Shown here in pieces: positions 54,028 to 61,882 of a stretch of DNA of 64,000 nucleotides. The notes below the pieces were generated by a model. The model did not search any database, was not told the origin of the DNA, and was given only the letters and a program-made list of their open reading frames with translations. This DNA comes from an uncultured Emergencia sp. (lineage in GTDB: Bacteria; Bacillota; Clostridia; Peptostreptococcales; Anaerovoracaceae): the NCBI GenBank assembly GCA_904420065.1, contig CAJFTU010000049.1, positions 62,001 through 126,000 of the forward strand, given 5' to 3'. Position 1 is the stretch's first letter; the number at the start of each line of letters is the position of its first letter. Made by a program: the position numbers and the translations under genes.

Positions 54028-55122
54028 TTACTGGCCGAAATAGGCGGCGATTTCTTTCATCCGCTGCGGCTGGTCTACCTGGAACGGACAGCGCCGGCTG
54101 CAGTGTCCGCATCCCGTGCAGCTTCCGGCTTTGATTTCAAGGTTTTCGTAGTGACTGCGGGCGAGGGTGTCGCCGGAAAGGGTCAGATCGTAGTACTTGT
54201 TGATCAGACCGATATCCAGTCCCGCAGGACAGGGCTGGCAATGATTGCAGTACACGCAGCGGCCTTTTGCTTCAACAGGCGTAAACGTTCCGAGGATCGA
54301 ATAGTCTCGTTCTTCTGCCGGTGCGTCGCAGAAGCCGACCAGTCTTTTCAGATCGCTGCAGTTGCGAATTCCCGGAAGGACAGTGAGAACGCCGGGTTTA
54401 TCCAAAGCGTACTGGATGCACTGGTATTCACTGAGCTCCCGGCCGAAAGGCGAGGTATCGGCGCTCAGCAGCTGGCCGCCGCTGAAGGCTTTCATGACGG
54501 AAATGCCGACTCCCTCGGCTTCACATCTGCGGTAGAGGGCCATTCGCTCCTCAACGCCGCCGATGGCATAGTCGCCGTGGCGATAATCGTATCCCGGATT
54601 GATGCTGAACATCAGCATATCGATGAGTCCCGTGTCCAGAGCGGTTTCTGCGACCTGCGGAGTGTGGGAAGAGAGGCCGATATGCCGTACAACGCCCTGT
54701 TCCTTCAGGTGACGGATATAATCGAGAATTCCCTCTTTCATCACCTTATTCAGATCGGTCTGTTCGTCGATGCAGTGGATAAAACCGAAGTCGATGTAGT
54801 CGGTACGCAGCATCTGAAGCTGCCAGTCCACCGACCGCTTTATTTTATCCAGATCGACGGTCCAGCCGTAGACGCCCGTGTCGTAGCAGGCGCCAAAGTG
54901 AATCTGAAAGTAAACGTCCTTTCTCCGGCTGCCCAATGTGTTGCCGAAGACGGAAAAGGGAACTGCATCGGCAGAAGCCATATCGAAGTAATTTATGCCG
55001 TTTTCCAGAGCCAGTTCGACGGTTTTTTCGGCTTCTTTTTCACCGGCGCTGCCGACGGAGCTGGTTCCAAATCCGAGTATGCTGATTTCTTCGCCGCCGC
55101 GGGGCAGCTTGCGGTATTCCAT
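54028..55122 (-). CDS. Aldo/keto reductase with C-terminal iron-sulfur domain
   Basis: 364 residues. Aldo/keto reductase barrel (MEYRKLPRGGEEISILGFGTSSVG; INYFDMASAD with the Asp, HIGLSSH) with a ferredoxin-like tail carrying two cysteine clusters, CVYCNHCQPCP and CTGCGHCSRRCP, for probable 4Fe-4S centres. The usual catalytic Tyr region is altered (ADAVPFSVFG). ATG 55122 follows AGGAGGA; longer frames run into the promoter. Substrate unknown. Confidence 0.87.
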   Translation of the reverse strand: MEYRKLPRGGEEISILGFGTSSVGSAGEKEAEKTVELALENGINYFDMASADAVPFSVFGNTLGSRRKDVYFQIHFGACYDTGVYGWTVDLDKIKRSVDWQLQMLRTDYIDFGFIHCIDEQTDLNKVMKEGILDYIRHLKEQGVVRHIGLSSHTPQVAETALDTGLIDMLMFSINPGYDYRHGDYAIGGVEERMALYRRCEAEGVGISVMKAFSGGQLLSADTSPFGRELSEYQCIQYALDKPGVLTVLPGIRNCSDLKRLVGFCDAPAEERDYSILGTFTPVEAKGRCVYCNHCQPCPAGLDIGLINKYYDLTLSGDTLARSHYENLEIKAGSCTGCGHCSRRCPFQVDQPQRMKEIAAYFGQ

Positions 55123-55164
55123 GTTTTTGTCCTCCTGTGCAGATAAATTGTATGTGATAAGAAC

Positions 55165-55194
55165 ATTATAATCGTGCCGGGGCGCTCCGTCTAA
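55165..55194 (-). promoter_or_regulatory. Promoter of the aldo/keto reductase gene
   Basis: Minus strand TTAGAC (55194-55189), 18 bases, TATAAT (55170-55165). Confidence 0.65.
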
Positions 55195-55446
55195 TGCTTT
55201 GTCTTTTGACTGCTTCATGCTTGAAAAGCATGAAGCAGTGCTGGCATATTCATTTGCATTTTCCTATTTTGTAAAAAACTTCCGCCTCAGAAAATCTATA
55301 GGGAAAATATTGCGGTAAGACTCGATGAAAGAAACTTTTGCTCCTCTTTATTTTATATCTGCTGCATGGATATCTCCCATCAGGGCTATACGGACATTAT
55401 ATCGGCGATGAATTAATTGATAATCTACAATTTTACCTCAAACACA

Positions 55447-55475
55447 TTGACTTCGCCTGCAACTTATGATATTCT
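55447..55475 (+). promoter_or_regulatory. Promoter of the 37-codon membrane peptide
   Basis: TTGACT (55447-55452), 17 bases, TATTCT (55470-55475). Confidence 0.65.
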
Positions 55476-55548
55476 CTATTTTAGAAAACTATTATTTTAA
55501 GGATAAAACAGTTAAAGTGATTTAATCGATGAAGTGGGTGTTTTAGGT

Positions 55549-55662
55549 ATGATCAGAACTGAATATCATATAGTCCCAATTTTTTTTTGGTCGTGCGTTG
55601 GCTTGTATTTACTATACAGATATATAAAAGTTTGTATAAGAAATAATAAGAGAAGAAAGTAG
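55549..55662 (+). CDS. 37-residue single-span membrane microprotein
   Basis: Short ORF from ATG 55549 to TAG 55660-55662. It begins MIRTEYH, has one hydrophobic stretch IVPIFFWSCVGLYLLY (about residues 8-23) and ends in a strongly basic tail (KVCIRNNKRRK). The ribosome site is weak (GGGTG). A promoter lies about 75 bases upstream and a terminator starts at the stop codon, so it is its own transcription unit. Small hydrophobic proteins with basic tails include type I toxins and transporter regulators; no antisense partner was found. Confidence 0.55.
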   Translation: MIRTEYHIVPIFFWSCVGLYLLYRYIKVCIRNNKRRK

Positions 55663-55693
55663 GAGGCTTTTGCTTTAAGCAACGGCCTCTTTT
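55662..55693 (+). terminator. Terminator of the microprotein unit
   Basis: GAGGC (55663-55667) pairs with GCCTC (55685-55689), inner TTGCTT/AAGCAA, then TTTT. Confidence 0.8.
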
Positions 55694-55801
55694 AATGTCT
55701 TGTCTTCTGACTGCGTCAGAAAAATTGGCAGACGTTAATTTTGCATAATCTCCGGCCTTGTCTCATAGGTTTAAGTAGACGTCAGGAAAGGAGATATCTT
55801 T

Positions 55802-56239
55802 ATGAAAAAGGAGATCATTGCCATCGCTGCTGCCGCTGTAGTTCTGGTCGGACTGATCGTAGCATTTGGAATAAGTTCAGGAGAAACCAATATAAAGTTT
55901 GAGAAGGTTTCGGAAAAAAATATGCCCCGGGAAATCGAAGCGGAAATTCTTCCGGAGTACAGGGATCTGGAGAGAGCGCTGGCCTGCAGAGTGGGGGACG
56001 AAATTTATGTTATCGTAACCAGAGGGGAAAAGCCGACGGCCGGTTACGAAGTGGAGATAGAGAAGATGACCTTAGAGAGCAGGGATGACAAGAGCAATCT
56101 GATCGTATACGCTAATTTTGCCGATCCGCAGAATGGGGAGAACATGGCGCAGGTTGTCAGCTATCCTGCAGCAGTGGCCAAAGCGGATATGACTGGACTT
56201 CCTGATACGATAGAACTGCGGTCCGAATATGCGGAATAA
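55802..56239 (+). CDS. Membrane-anchored PrcB-domain protein
   Basis: 145 residues. N-terminal anchor or signal (IIAIAAAAVVLVGLIVAFGI), then a PrcB C-terminal-type domain recognised by YVIVTRGEKPTAGYEVEIEKM and the following FADPQNGENMAQVVSYP. PrcB was described as a subunit of a spirochaete surface protease complex; in Firmicutes the domain occurs alone and its role is unknown. AGGAAAGGAG precedes the start. No protease gene is adjacent; the nearest is ctpA at 61883. Confidence 0.72.
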   Translation: MKKEIIAIAAAAVVLVGLIVAFGISSGETNIKFEKVSEKNMPREIEAEILPEYRDLERALACRVGDEIYVIVTRGEKPTAGYEVEIEKMTLESRDDKSNLIVYANFADPQNGENMAQVVSYPAAVAKADMTGLPDTIELRSEYAE

Positions 56240-56331
56240 GCCGCGGGGCAGGCGCAAAAAAACAGCGCTGTCTCTTTCAGCCGCCGCGCTTCACTTCAAA
56301 AGATGAGTTCGATCGCAGGCGAACCTTTCTC

Positions 56332-56360
56332 TTGCAGACTCTTTGCAAAAATGGTATAAT
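56332..56360 (+). promoter_or_regulatory. Promoter of the MinD-like gene
   Basis: TTGCAG (56332-56337), 17 bases, TATAAT (56355-56360). Confidence 0.75.
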
Positions 56361-56399
56361 ATGTAAAAACGCAGTAAAGGCAGAGGGGGGTGCAGTCGT

Positions 56400-57176
56400 A
56401 TCGACAGACTATTCATCCGCAGGCATACGGAACAGAGAAAAGCGTCTCAGCAGGCAGAGACGACGGAACAGCAGAATATAGCCGTAACGGGATTGGGCCG
56501 GAGTGTCGGAACTACTTTTATTGCGACATCTCTGGCCTTTTATATTTCGGAAAAGGGGAATAGTCTGACTTTTGTTCAATGCCTGACACCGCGAAACTGC
56601 AGTCACCTTCTATACGATTCGGCGGCCATGGACAAGCGGTTTTTGAACCGGCAGTTCATCGACGTCTATCAGAGGATAAGAGAGGGCAGACCGGTGCGGG
56701 GAACGAAAAATCTGGAAAAGGGGATCAACTGGATTCTTCCGACGCCGCAGAACTGCGAAAACGAGATGGAGCTCAGCGGAGAAGAAAAGAGCCGCCTGAT
56801 TCAAAGCGCAAGGGGACAGGTGTGTATCTTCGATATCGAAGCCGAAAATCGGTGGGATCACCTTCTTTCTGTGATGGATATGCTGGTAGTGGTTGTAGAT
56901 CCTCTTCCGTCGAAGCTGATACGCAGCAGCCGGCGATTCAAACTTCTGAAGCAGATTGAACTGGCAGGCTGTCCTGTAGTATGGATTGTTAACCGGACCA
57001 ACAGGGGAATCAGCCGCAGGCAGGTGGCCGGATATCTCAAGACCAAAGAGGTGACCTGGATCAACGAATTTCCCGCCGAATGGATATATTCTGACGAATT
57101 TTCCTGTCGATTTCACTGGGAAAATAATGACATAAAATGCCAATTAATGGAGATTTTCACGAAAGTTTCACAGTAA
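56400..57176 (+). CDS. MinD/ParA-like P-loop protein lacking a standard start codon
   Basis: 258 residues if started at ATC 56400. The frame contains NIAVTGLGRSVGTTFIATSLA, a ParA/MinD-like N-terminus in which the Walker A lysine is replaced (GRSVGTT). Later strands VCIFDIEAENRWDHLL, MLVVVVDPLPSKL and VVWIVNRTNRG fit the deviant Walker fold. No ATG, GTG or TTG precedes the first strand; the frame is closed at 56364-56366. The first standard codon, TTG 56493, would delete the strand before the P-loop. GAGGGGGG ends 9 bases before ATC 56400. Function unknown; next to ftsEX. Confidence 0.65.
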   Translation: MDRLFIRRHTEQRKASQQAETTEQQNIAVTGLGRSVGTTFIATSLAFYISEKGNSLTFVQCLTPRNCSHLLYDSAAMDKRFLNRQFIDVYQRIREGRPVRGTKNLEKGINWILPTPQNCENEMELSGEEKSRLIQSARGQVCIFDIEAENRWDHLLSVMDMLVVVVDPLPSKLIRSSRRFKLLKQIELAGCPVVWIVNRTNRGISRRQVAGYLKTKEVTWINEFPAEWIYSDEFSCRFHWENNDIKCQLMEIFTKVSQ

Positions 57177-57202
57177 AAAGGCGGATTCTGGTGCTTTTTC
57201 TA

Positions 57203-57231
57203 TTTAAAACGAGGATAAAATATAGTATACT
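57203..57231 (+). promoter_or_regulatory. Promoter of the ftsEX operon
   Basis: TTTAAA, 17 bases, TATACT (57226-57231). The 250-base leader to 57491 holds a 7-bp hairpin GAAGGCG/CGCCTTC (57449-57465) and no gene. Confidence 0.5.
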
Positions 57232-57491
57232 TTAATTGTATGCTTTGAAGAACACATAAAGAGAACGCGGCGGCGTACGGCTGCTGCGAGGATTTCGAAA
57301 AGGGAATCGGATTTTTGTCTCTCGTCCCGGGCAGATATGATGAAAAAACTATACATATTTTTTACCCGGATCAGAACAGAGTAAAACAGTCTGTGCAGCT
57401 GTTCGGATTTCTGATCAGTCTGCATTTCACTGTAATATACAGAAATTTGAAGGCGCTCCGCCTTCCGGACAATAAATAAAAGGGGATAGAT

Positions 57492-58208
57492 ATGATAACC
57501 TTTAAAAACGTTACTAAGATTTACAATACCAACGTCGGCCTTGAAAACGCCAGCGTGGATATCGACAAGGGGGACTTTGTCTTTCTGGTCGGGCCCAGCG
57601 GAGCGGGAAAATCGACGTTTATCAAATTGATACTGAAAGAGATCGACGCGGACTCGGGAAGCATTATTGTCGACGGACAGGAAGTGACTACCCTGAGCAA
57701 CAGGGAGATCCCGGAACTGCGCCGTAAGATCGGCATCGTATTTCAGGATTTCCGTCTTCTCCCCAAAAAGACAGTTTACGAAAATGTGGCTTTTGCCATG
57801 GAAATTCTCCATCGGACCAAGCGGCAGATCCGAAAAAAGGTACCGCAGGTCCTGAGTCTTGTCGGCATCAGTGACAAAGCGGATAAGTATCCGGATGAGC
57901 TGTCGGCCGGCGAACAGCAGAGAGTTGCCATCGCCAGAGCGATTATCAACAATCCTACGGTGTTGATTGCCGACGAGCCGACGGGAAATCTGGACCCCGA
58001 CACGGCGGCGGAAATCATGGATCTTCTCAACCAGATCAACATGACCGGAACTACGATCGTGATGGTTACCCACGCGAAGGATATCGTGGACCGTATGCAG
58101 AAGCGGGTAGTGGCCATCGAAGCCGGTCATATCGTCAGAGACGAGCTGGGACAGTACGGCTACGAAGAAGAGAGCGGCATCAGGGAGGAGGTCTTTGACG
58201 ATGAGTAG
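57492..58208 (+). CDS. ftsE: Cell division ATP-binding protein FtsE
   Basis: 238 residues, ABC ATPase. Walker A GPSGAGKST, Q-loop GIVFQDFRLLP, signature LSAGEQQR and Walker B VLIADEPTGNLD. With FtsX it controls a peptidoglycan hydrolase at the division site or cell wall. It overlaps ftsX by 8 bases, so the two subunits are coupled. The hydrolase gene follows ftsX. Confidence 0.95.
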   Translation: MITFKNVTKIYNTNVGLENASVDIDKGDFVFLVGPSGAGKSTFIKLILKEIDADSGSIIVDGQEVTTLSNREIPELRRKIGIVFQDFRLLPKKTVYENVAFAMEILHRTKRQIRKKVPQVLSLVGISDKADKYPDELSAGEQQRVAIARAIINNPTVLIADEPTGNLDPDTAAEIMDLLNQINMTGTTIVMVTHAKDIVDRMQKRVVAIEAGHIVRDELGQYGYEEESGIREEVFDDE

Positions 58209-59091
58209 AATACAGTATAATATCAAGCAGGCTCTGCTGCAGATCGGCAGAAACAAAGGAATGAGCCTGGCATCTGTCTTTGCCATTACGGCTATGATGC
58301 TGATTCTGGGCCTGTTTTTTGTCATAACCGTTAACGTCAATCTGTTTACGGAGATGGTCAAATCCGACTACGATCAGGTGGAGATATTCCTGCAGGATTC
58401 GACGTCGACAGAATCGGCCCAAAGCATGATGAATGAAATAGAAGGTTATGACGGCGTTGAAAAGGTAGAATACAGAACCAAAGAGGATGCGCTGAACATC
58501 ATGAAGAAGAGATGGGGAGAGAGCAGCTATCTGCTCGATTCCCTCGGAGAGAACCCGCTGCCCAATTCTATATTGATCACTGTGTCCTCACTGGAAAACG
58601 CCGGAAAGGTTACCGACCAGGTCAGTGATATGGAGGGCGTCGAGGATGTGACTTACTACAGAGAAACAGTCGAAAAGCTGACAAAGGTAACCAATTTCCT
58701 GCAAATTGCCGCGTTGGTGATTATGACCTTCCTCGTTGTAGTTTCTGTAGTTGTGGTGGCAAACACGATTAAGCTGACGGTCTTTGCAAGGGCCAGAGAA
58801 ATTTCCATCATGAAATATGTAGGCGCGACGAATTGGTTCATACGCGGTCCCTTCCTCGTAGAAGGGATTATCATCGGTATTGTGGCATCTCTTGTATCTT
58901 CGGGAATAACCTATCTGCTGTACAGCAAGATCGTAGGGACCTTCAGTACTCAGGTGCTGACGATTTTGTCCACACCCCTCGTTCCGGCCGGTTATCTTGC
59001 CGGAAACCTGATCTGCATCTTCCTTGCCATGGGTGTAAGCATAGGTGCATGCGGAAGTATTATTTCCATGAGAAGGTTTTTGGATACGTAA
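58201..59091 (+). CDS. ftsX: Cell division protein FtsX
   Basis: 296 residues with four transmembrane segments: one near the N-terminus (SLASVFAITAMMLILGLFFVIT), an extracellular loop (about 50-165) and three more from about residue 170. The conserved AREISIMKYVGATNWFIRGPFLVEG segment between helices is characteristic. The outer loop would contact the hydrolase encoded next. ATG 58201 follows GGGAGGAGG; a TTG at 58195 is less likely. Confidence 0.95.
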   Translation: MSRIQYNIKQALLQIGRNKGMSLASVFAITAMMLILGLFFVITVNVNLFTEMVKSDYDQVEIFLQDSTSTESAQSMMNEIEGYDGVEKVEYRTKEDALNIMKKRWGESSYLLDSLGENPLPNSILITVSSLENAGKVTDQVSDMEGVEDVTYYRETVEKLTKVTNFLQIAALVIMTFLVVVSVVVVANTIKLTVFARAREISIMKYVGATNWFIRGPFLVEGIIIGIVASLVSSGITYLLYSKIVGTFSTQVLTILSTPLVPAGYLAGNLICIFLAMGVSIGACGSIISMRRFLDT

Positions 59092-59176
59092 ACCGGAATA
59101 GAATAGATTTTCATCTGAGAAAGCGTGAATCTGAATCGCAGTACTTTTTGAAGAAGTGAATCAACAGGAGGGAAAT

Positions 59177-60220
59177 ATGAAGAAGAAAACGCTGATTTGT
59201 ACATTGATATTCGTAATGGTCGCGGCGATGAGCACTTTTACTTACGTTTATGCGGCGGGGGCTTCTGATAAACAACAGGAGCTTAACGATATCAATGAAG
59301 AAAAGGATCAGGTTTCAGAGAACCTGGAAGAACTGACTTCGCGGATTGAAGAACAGCAGTCTGAAGTGGATCAGATAGAATCGGACATCAAAGCCAAGGA
59401 AGCGGAGATCAGCGCGGCTGAGGCGGACATTCAGCAGACAGAAAAGGATATTGAAGAGCGTCAGGAGGGACTCAACGAGAGATTGAGAACCATGTACAAG
59501 AACGGCTCCATCGGTTATCTGGATGTGCTTCTTGGTTCGAGCAGTCTTTCTGAATTTCTGACCAATCTGGAAATGATACAGCGGATCTACAAGGGAGACC
59601 AGGATACGCTGGAAACTCTGGAGCAGCAGCACAACGAGCTGGAAAAGAAAAAAACAGCGCTGCAGACGGAGAAATCCCAGTTAGCGGATCAGAAGGCCTC
59701 TGCAGAAGAAAAGCAGGCGGCACTCCAGGAGGACAAGGATGCCCTTCAGGCCAAGTTAGATGAGCTCAATGAAGAAGCTGACAGAATCAGCAGTGAAATT
59801 GCCAGCCTTCAGGACAAAGATAAGGTATATACTGGCGGACAGTTTCTCTGGCCGACGACTTCAACCACAATTACCTCTTATTTTGGTTATAGAATTCACC
59901 CGGTAACCGGCGTATATACCGGCCATACGGGAATAGATATCGGCGTCGGAACGGGATCGCCTGTCTACGCGTCTGCTTCAGGGAACGTTATTGTCGCCGG
60001 TTGGTACGGCGGATACGGTTATGCGGTGGTCATCGATCACGGCAGCGGAATCAGTACGCTGTATGGGCACAACAGCAGCGTGAACGTGAGCGTGGGGCAG
60101 TCGGTAGAGAAAGGCGATGTGATTGCAAGCTCCGGCTCCACAGGCGTATCTACCGGACCGCATCTGCATTTTGAGGTCAGAATAAACGGCGCTTATGTCG
60201 ACCCGCTTTCTTACTTTTAA
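59177..60220 (+). CDS. PcsB/EnvC-type murein hydrolase or activator (coiled coil plus M23)
   Basis: 347 residues. Signal peptide (LICTLIFVMVAAMSTFTYVYA), long coiled coil (about 30-220, rich in Glu, Gln and Lys) and a C-terminal M23 peptidase domain: FGYRIHPVTG, HTGIDIG with His and Asp, YGHNSS and HLHFEV. Zinc ligands appear intact, so it may be an active endopeptidase, unlike EnvC. FtsEX is expected to release its autoinhibition across the membrane. ATG 59177 follows AGGAGGG. Confidence 0.92.
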   Translation: MKKKTLICTLIFVMVAAMSTFTYVYAAGASDKQQELNDINEEKDQVSENLEELTSRIEEQQSEVDQIESDIKAKEAEISAAEADIQQTEKDIEERQEGLNERLRTMYKNGSIGYLDVLLGSSSLSEFLTNLEMIQRIYKGDQDTLETLEQQHNELEKKKTALQTEKSQLADQKASAEEKQAALQEDKDALQAKLDELNEEADRISSEIASLQDKDKVYTGGQFLWPTTSTTITSYFGYRIHPVTGVYTGHTGIDIGVGTGSPVYASASGNVIVAGWYGGYGYAVVIDHGSGISTLYGHNSSVNVSVGQSVEKGDVIASSGSTGVSTGPHLHFEVRINGAYVDPLSYF

Positions 60221-60235
60221 CTGATCAGGTGACAT

Positions 60236-61873
60236 ATGAATTTGCAGCCAAAGATTATCGAATTGCTGAAGAAGCGGGGCATTTCCACAGAGGATGACAT
60301 CACAGAATTCCTGTCGGAAAAACCCCGGAAAACATATGATCCATTCCTGCTCCGAAATATGGATGCAGGAGTGGATTTAATATTGTCCGCCATTGACAGG
60401 GGGAAAAAGATCTGTATCTACGGCGACTACGATGCCGACGGCATCACATCTACGACGCTGATGCTGGAAGTCCTGTCCAATTTGACGAAAAATCTGACTT
60501 ACTACATACCGTCGCGATTCGACGAAGGGTACGGCCTGAACTGCGGAGCCCTGAAGAAGATCAAAGAAAACGGAGCGGATTTGGTCGTTACCGTCGACTG
60601 CGGAAGCGTTTCCTGTGAAGAGGCTGAGTATGCGAAGAGCATCGGATTGAAGCTGCTGGTCACGGATCATCACACTGTGGGAGAACGGATAGCCGGCTGT
60701 CCGGTGATCAATCCCATACAGCTGGGATGTCCATATCCGTTTAAGTATCTGGCCGGAGTAGGCGTTGCTTTTAAAGTGGCGCAGGCAATCGCGGCGGAGA
60801 CAGGATTGCCGAAAAGCGTCGTGACCAGAACTCTCGATCTGGTCGGTATCGGAACCATCGGCGATATCGTACCCTTGGTCGACGAAAACCGCACCCTGGC
60901 CAAGTACGGGTTGAGGGCACTCAACGTTAGTAAGAGGAAGGGGCTTGTCCGGCTTCTTGAAGGAGTCGGTCTTAAACAGGGGCATATCGCGTCAGAAGAC
61001 GTATCCTTTATCATCGTACCCCATCTCAACGCTTCCGGCAGGATCGCCGATGCCAAGACGGCAGTAAGACTGATGACGGAAAAAAACGAAGAACGAATAC
61101 AATTTGACGTAGATGAGCTGATTCGTTGTAACGGCCTGCGGAAAAAGCTGCAGGAGGATACCTTTGAGCGATGCAGGGAAATCGTAGAAGAAAAGTACAT
61201 GGACGATCTGTTTTATGTGATCGATCTTGAGGACGCTCACGAAGGAATTACCGGCATTGTGGCCGGAAAAGTCAAAGACGCCTATAATCGCCCTGCTGTC
61301 ATTGTGACGCCTACGGGAGACAACTGTCTGAAAGGTACCGGGAGAAGTATTGAAGGCGTCAATCTCTATCAGCTGTTGAAAGGCAGCGAAGAATTGTTTG
61401 AACGCTTTGGCGGCCATGCGGCAGCCTGCGGTTTCACAATCAAAAGGAACCTTCTTCCCGTTCTGAGGCAGAGACTGAACGAGGCGATGCGTATTCTATT
61501 CGAGGGAAATCCGGAACTTTTTAATAAAAAAATGGAGGCCGATCTGAAGGTGTCTGCTTCAGAAGTCAGCGTCAAACTGGTGGAAGAAATGCAGCTTCTT
61601 GAGCCGTTTGGCTGCAGGAATCCCCGGCCGTTGGTGCAGCTTGCGGCAAAGCCTGCTTCTCTGCAGCGGATGGGAATACGCGGTCAGTATACCCGATTTA
61701 TCGGAATACTGGACAACGGGAAAGAACTCCCCTGCGTCATATTTAAAGACGCCAGTGAATATGATGAAATATTGCAAAGTGGAAAAAAAATTAGTATAAT
61801 AGGCACATTGGGTATTCAAACCTGGAATGAAAAGCGGTATTTGCAGCTTCAGGTTTCAGGTGCAGAAGAGTAA
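60236..61873 (+). CDS. recJ: Single-stranded-DNA-specific exonuclease RecJ
   Basis: 545 residues, DHH superfamily. Motifs YGDYDADGITSTT, VTVDCGS and TDHHT bind two Mn ions; the DHHA1 domain has GHAAACGF, followed by an OB-fold. 5'-3' exonuclease for repair and recombination. Shorter than many RecJ proteins (560-580), but all core parts are there. AGGTG precedes ATG 60236. A promoter for the next gene lies within its 3' end. Confidence 0.93.
   Translation: MNLQPKIIELLKKRGISTEDDITEFLSEKPRKTYDPFLLRNMDAGVDLILSAIDRGKKICIYGDYDADGITSTTLMLEVLSNLTKNLTYYIPSRFDEGYGLNCGALKKIKENGADLVVTVDCGSVSCEEAEYAKSIGLKLLVTDHHTVGERIAGCPVINPIQLGCPYPFKYLAGVGVAFKVAQAIAAETGLPKSVVTRTLDLVGIGTIGDIVPLVDENRTLAKYGLRALNVSKRKGLVRLLEGVGLKQGHIASEDVSFIIVPHLNASGRIADAKTAVRLMTEKNEERIQFDVDELIRCNGLRKKLQEDTFERCREIVEEKYMDDLFYVIDLEDAHEGITGIVAGKVKDAYNRPAVIVTPTGDNCLKGTGRSIEGVNLYQLLKGSEELFERFGGHAAACGFTIKRNLLPVLRQRLNEAMRILFEGNPELFNKKMEADLKVSASEVSVKLVEEMQLLEPFGCRNPRPLVQLAAKPASLQRMGIRGQYTRFIGILDNGKELPCVIFKDASEYDEILQSGKKISIIGTLGIQTWNEKRYLQLQVSGAEE
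61772..61800 (+). promoter_or_regulatory. Internal promoter for ctpA inside recJ
   Basis: TTGCAA (61772-61777), 17 bases, TATAAT (61795-61800), 83 bases before the ctpA start. Good consensus, embedded in coding sequence. Confidence 0.6.
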
Positions 61874-61882
61874 GGTGGCATT

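Larger units (their letters stand above)
55192..55718. repeat. Imperfect 26-bp direct repeats bracketing the microprotein unit
   Basis: 55192-55217 and 55693-55718 agree at 22 of 26 bases (TAATGNNTTGTCTTNTGAC core). Each runs into a hairpin: 55209-55239 (14-base perfect arms, loop GAA) and 55705-55721 (7-base arms, loop TGC). The stretch 55240-55446 between them shows nothing else I can name. Confidence 0.55.
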
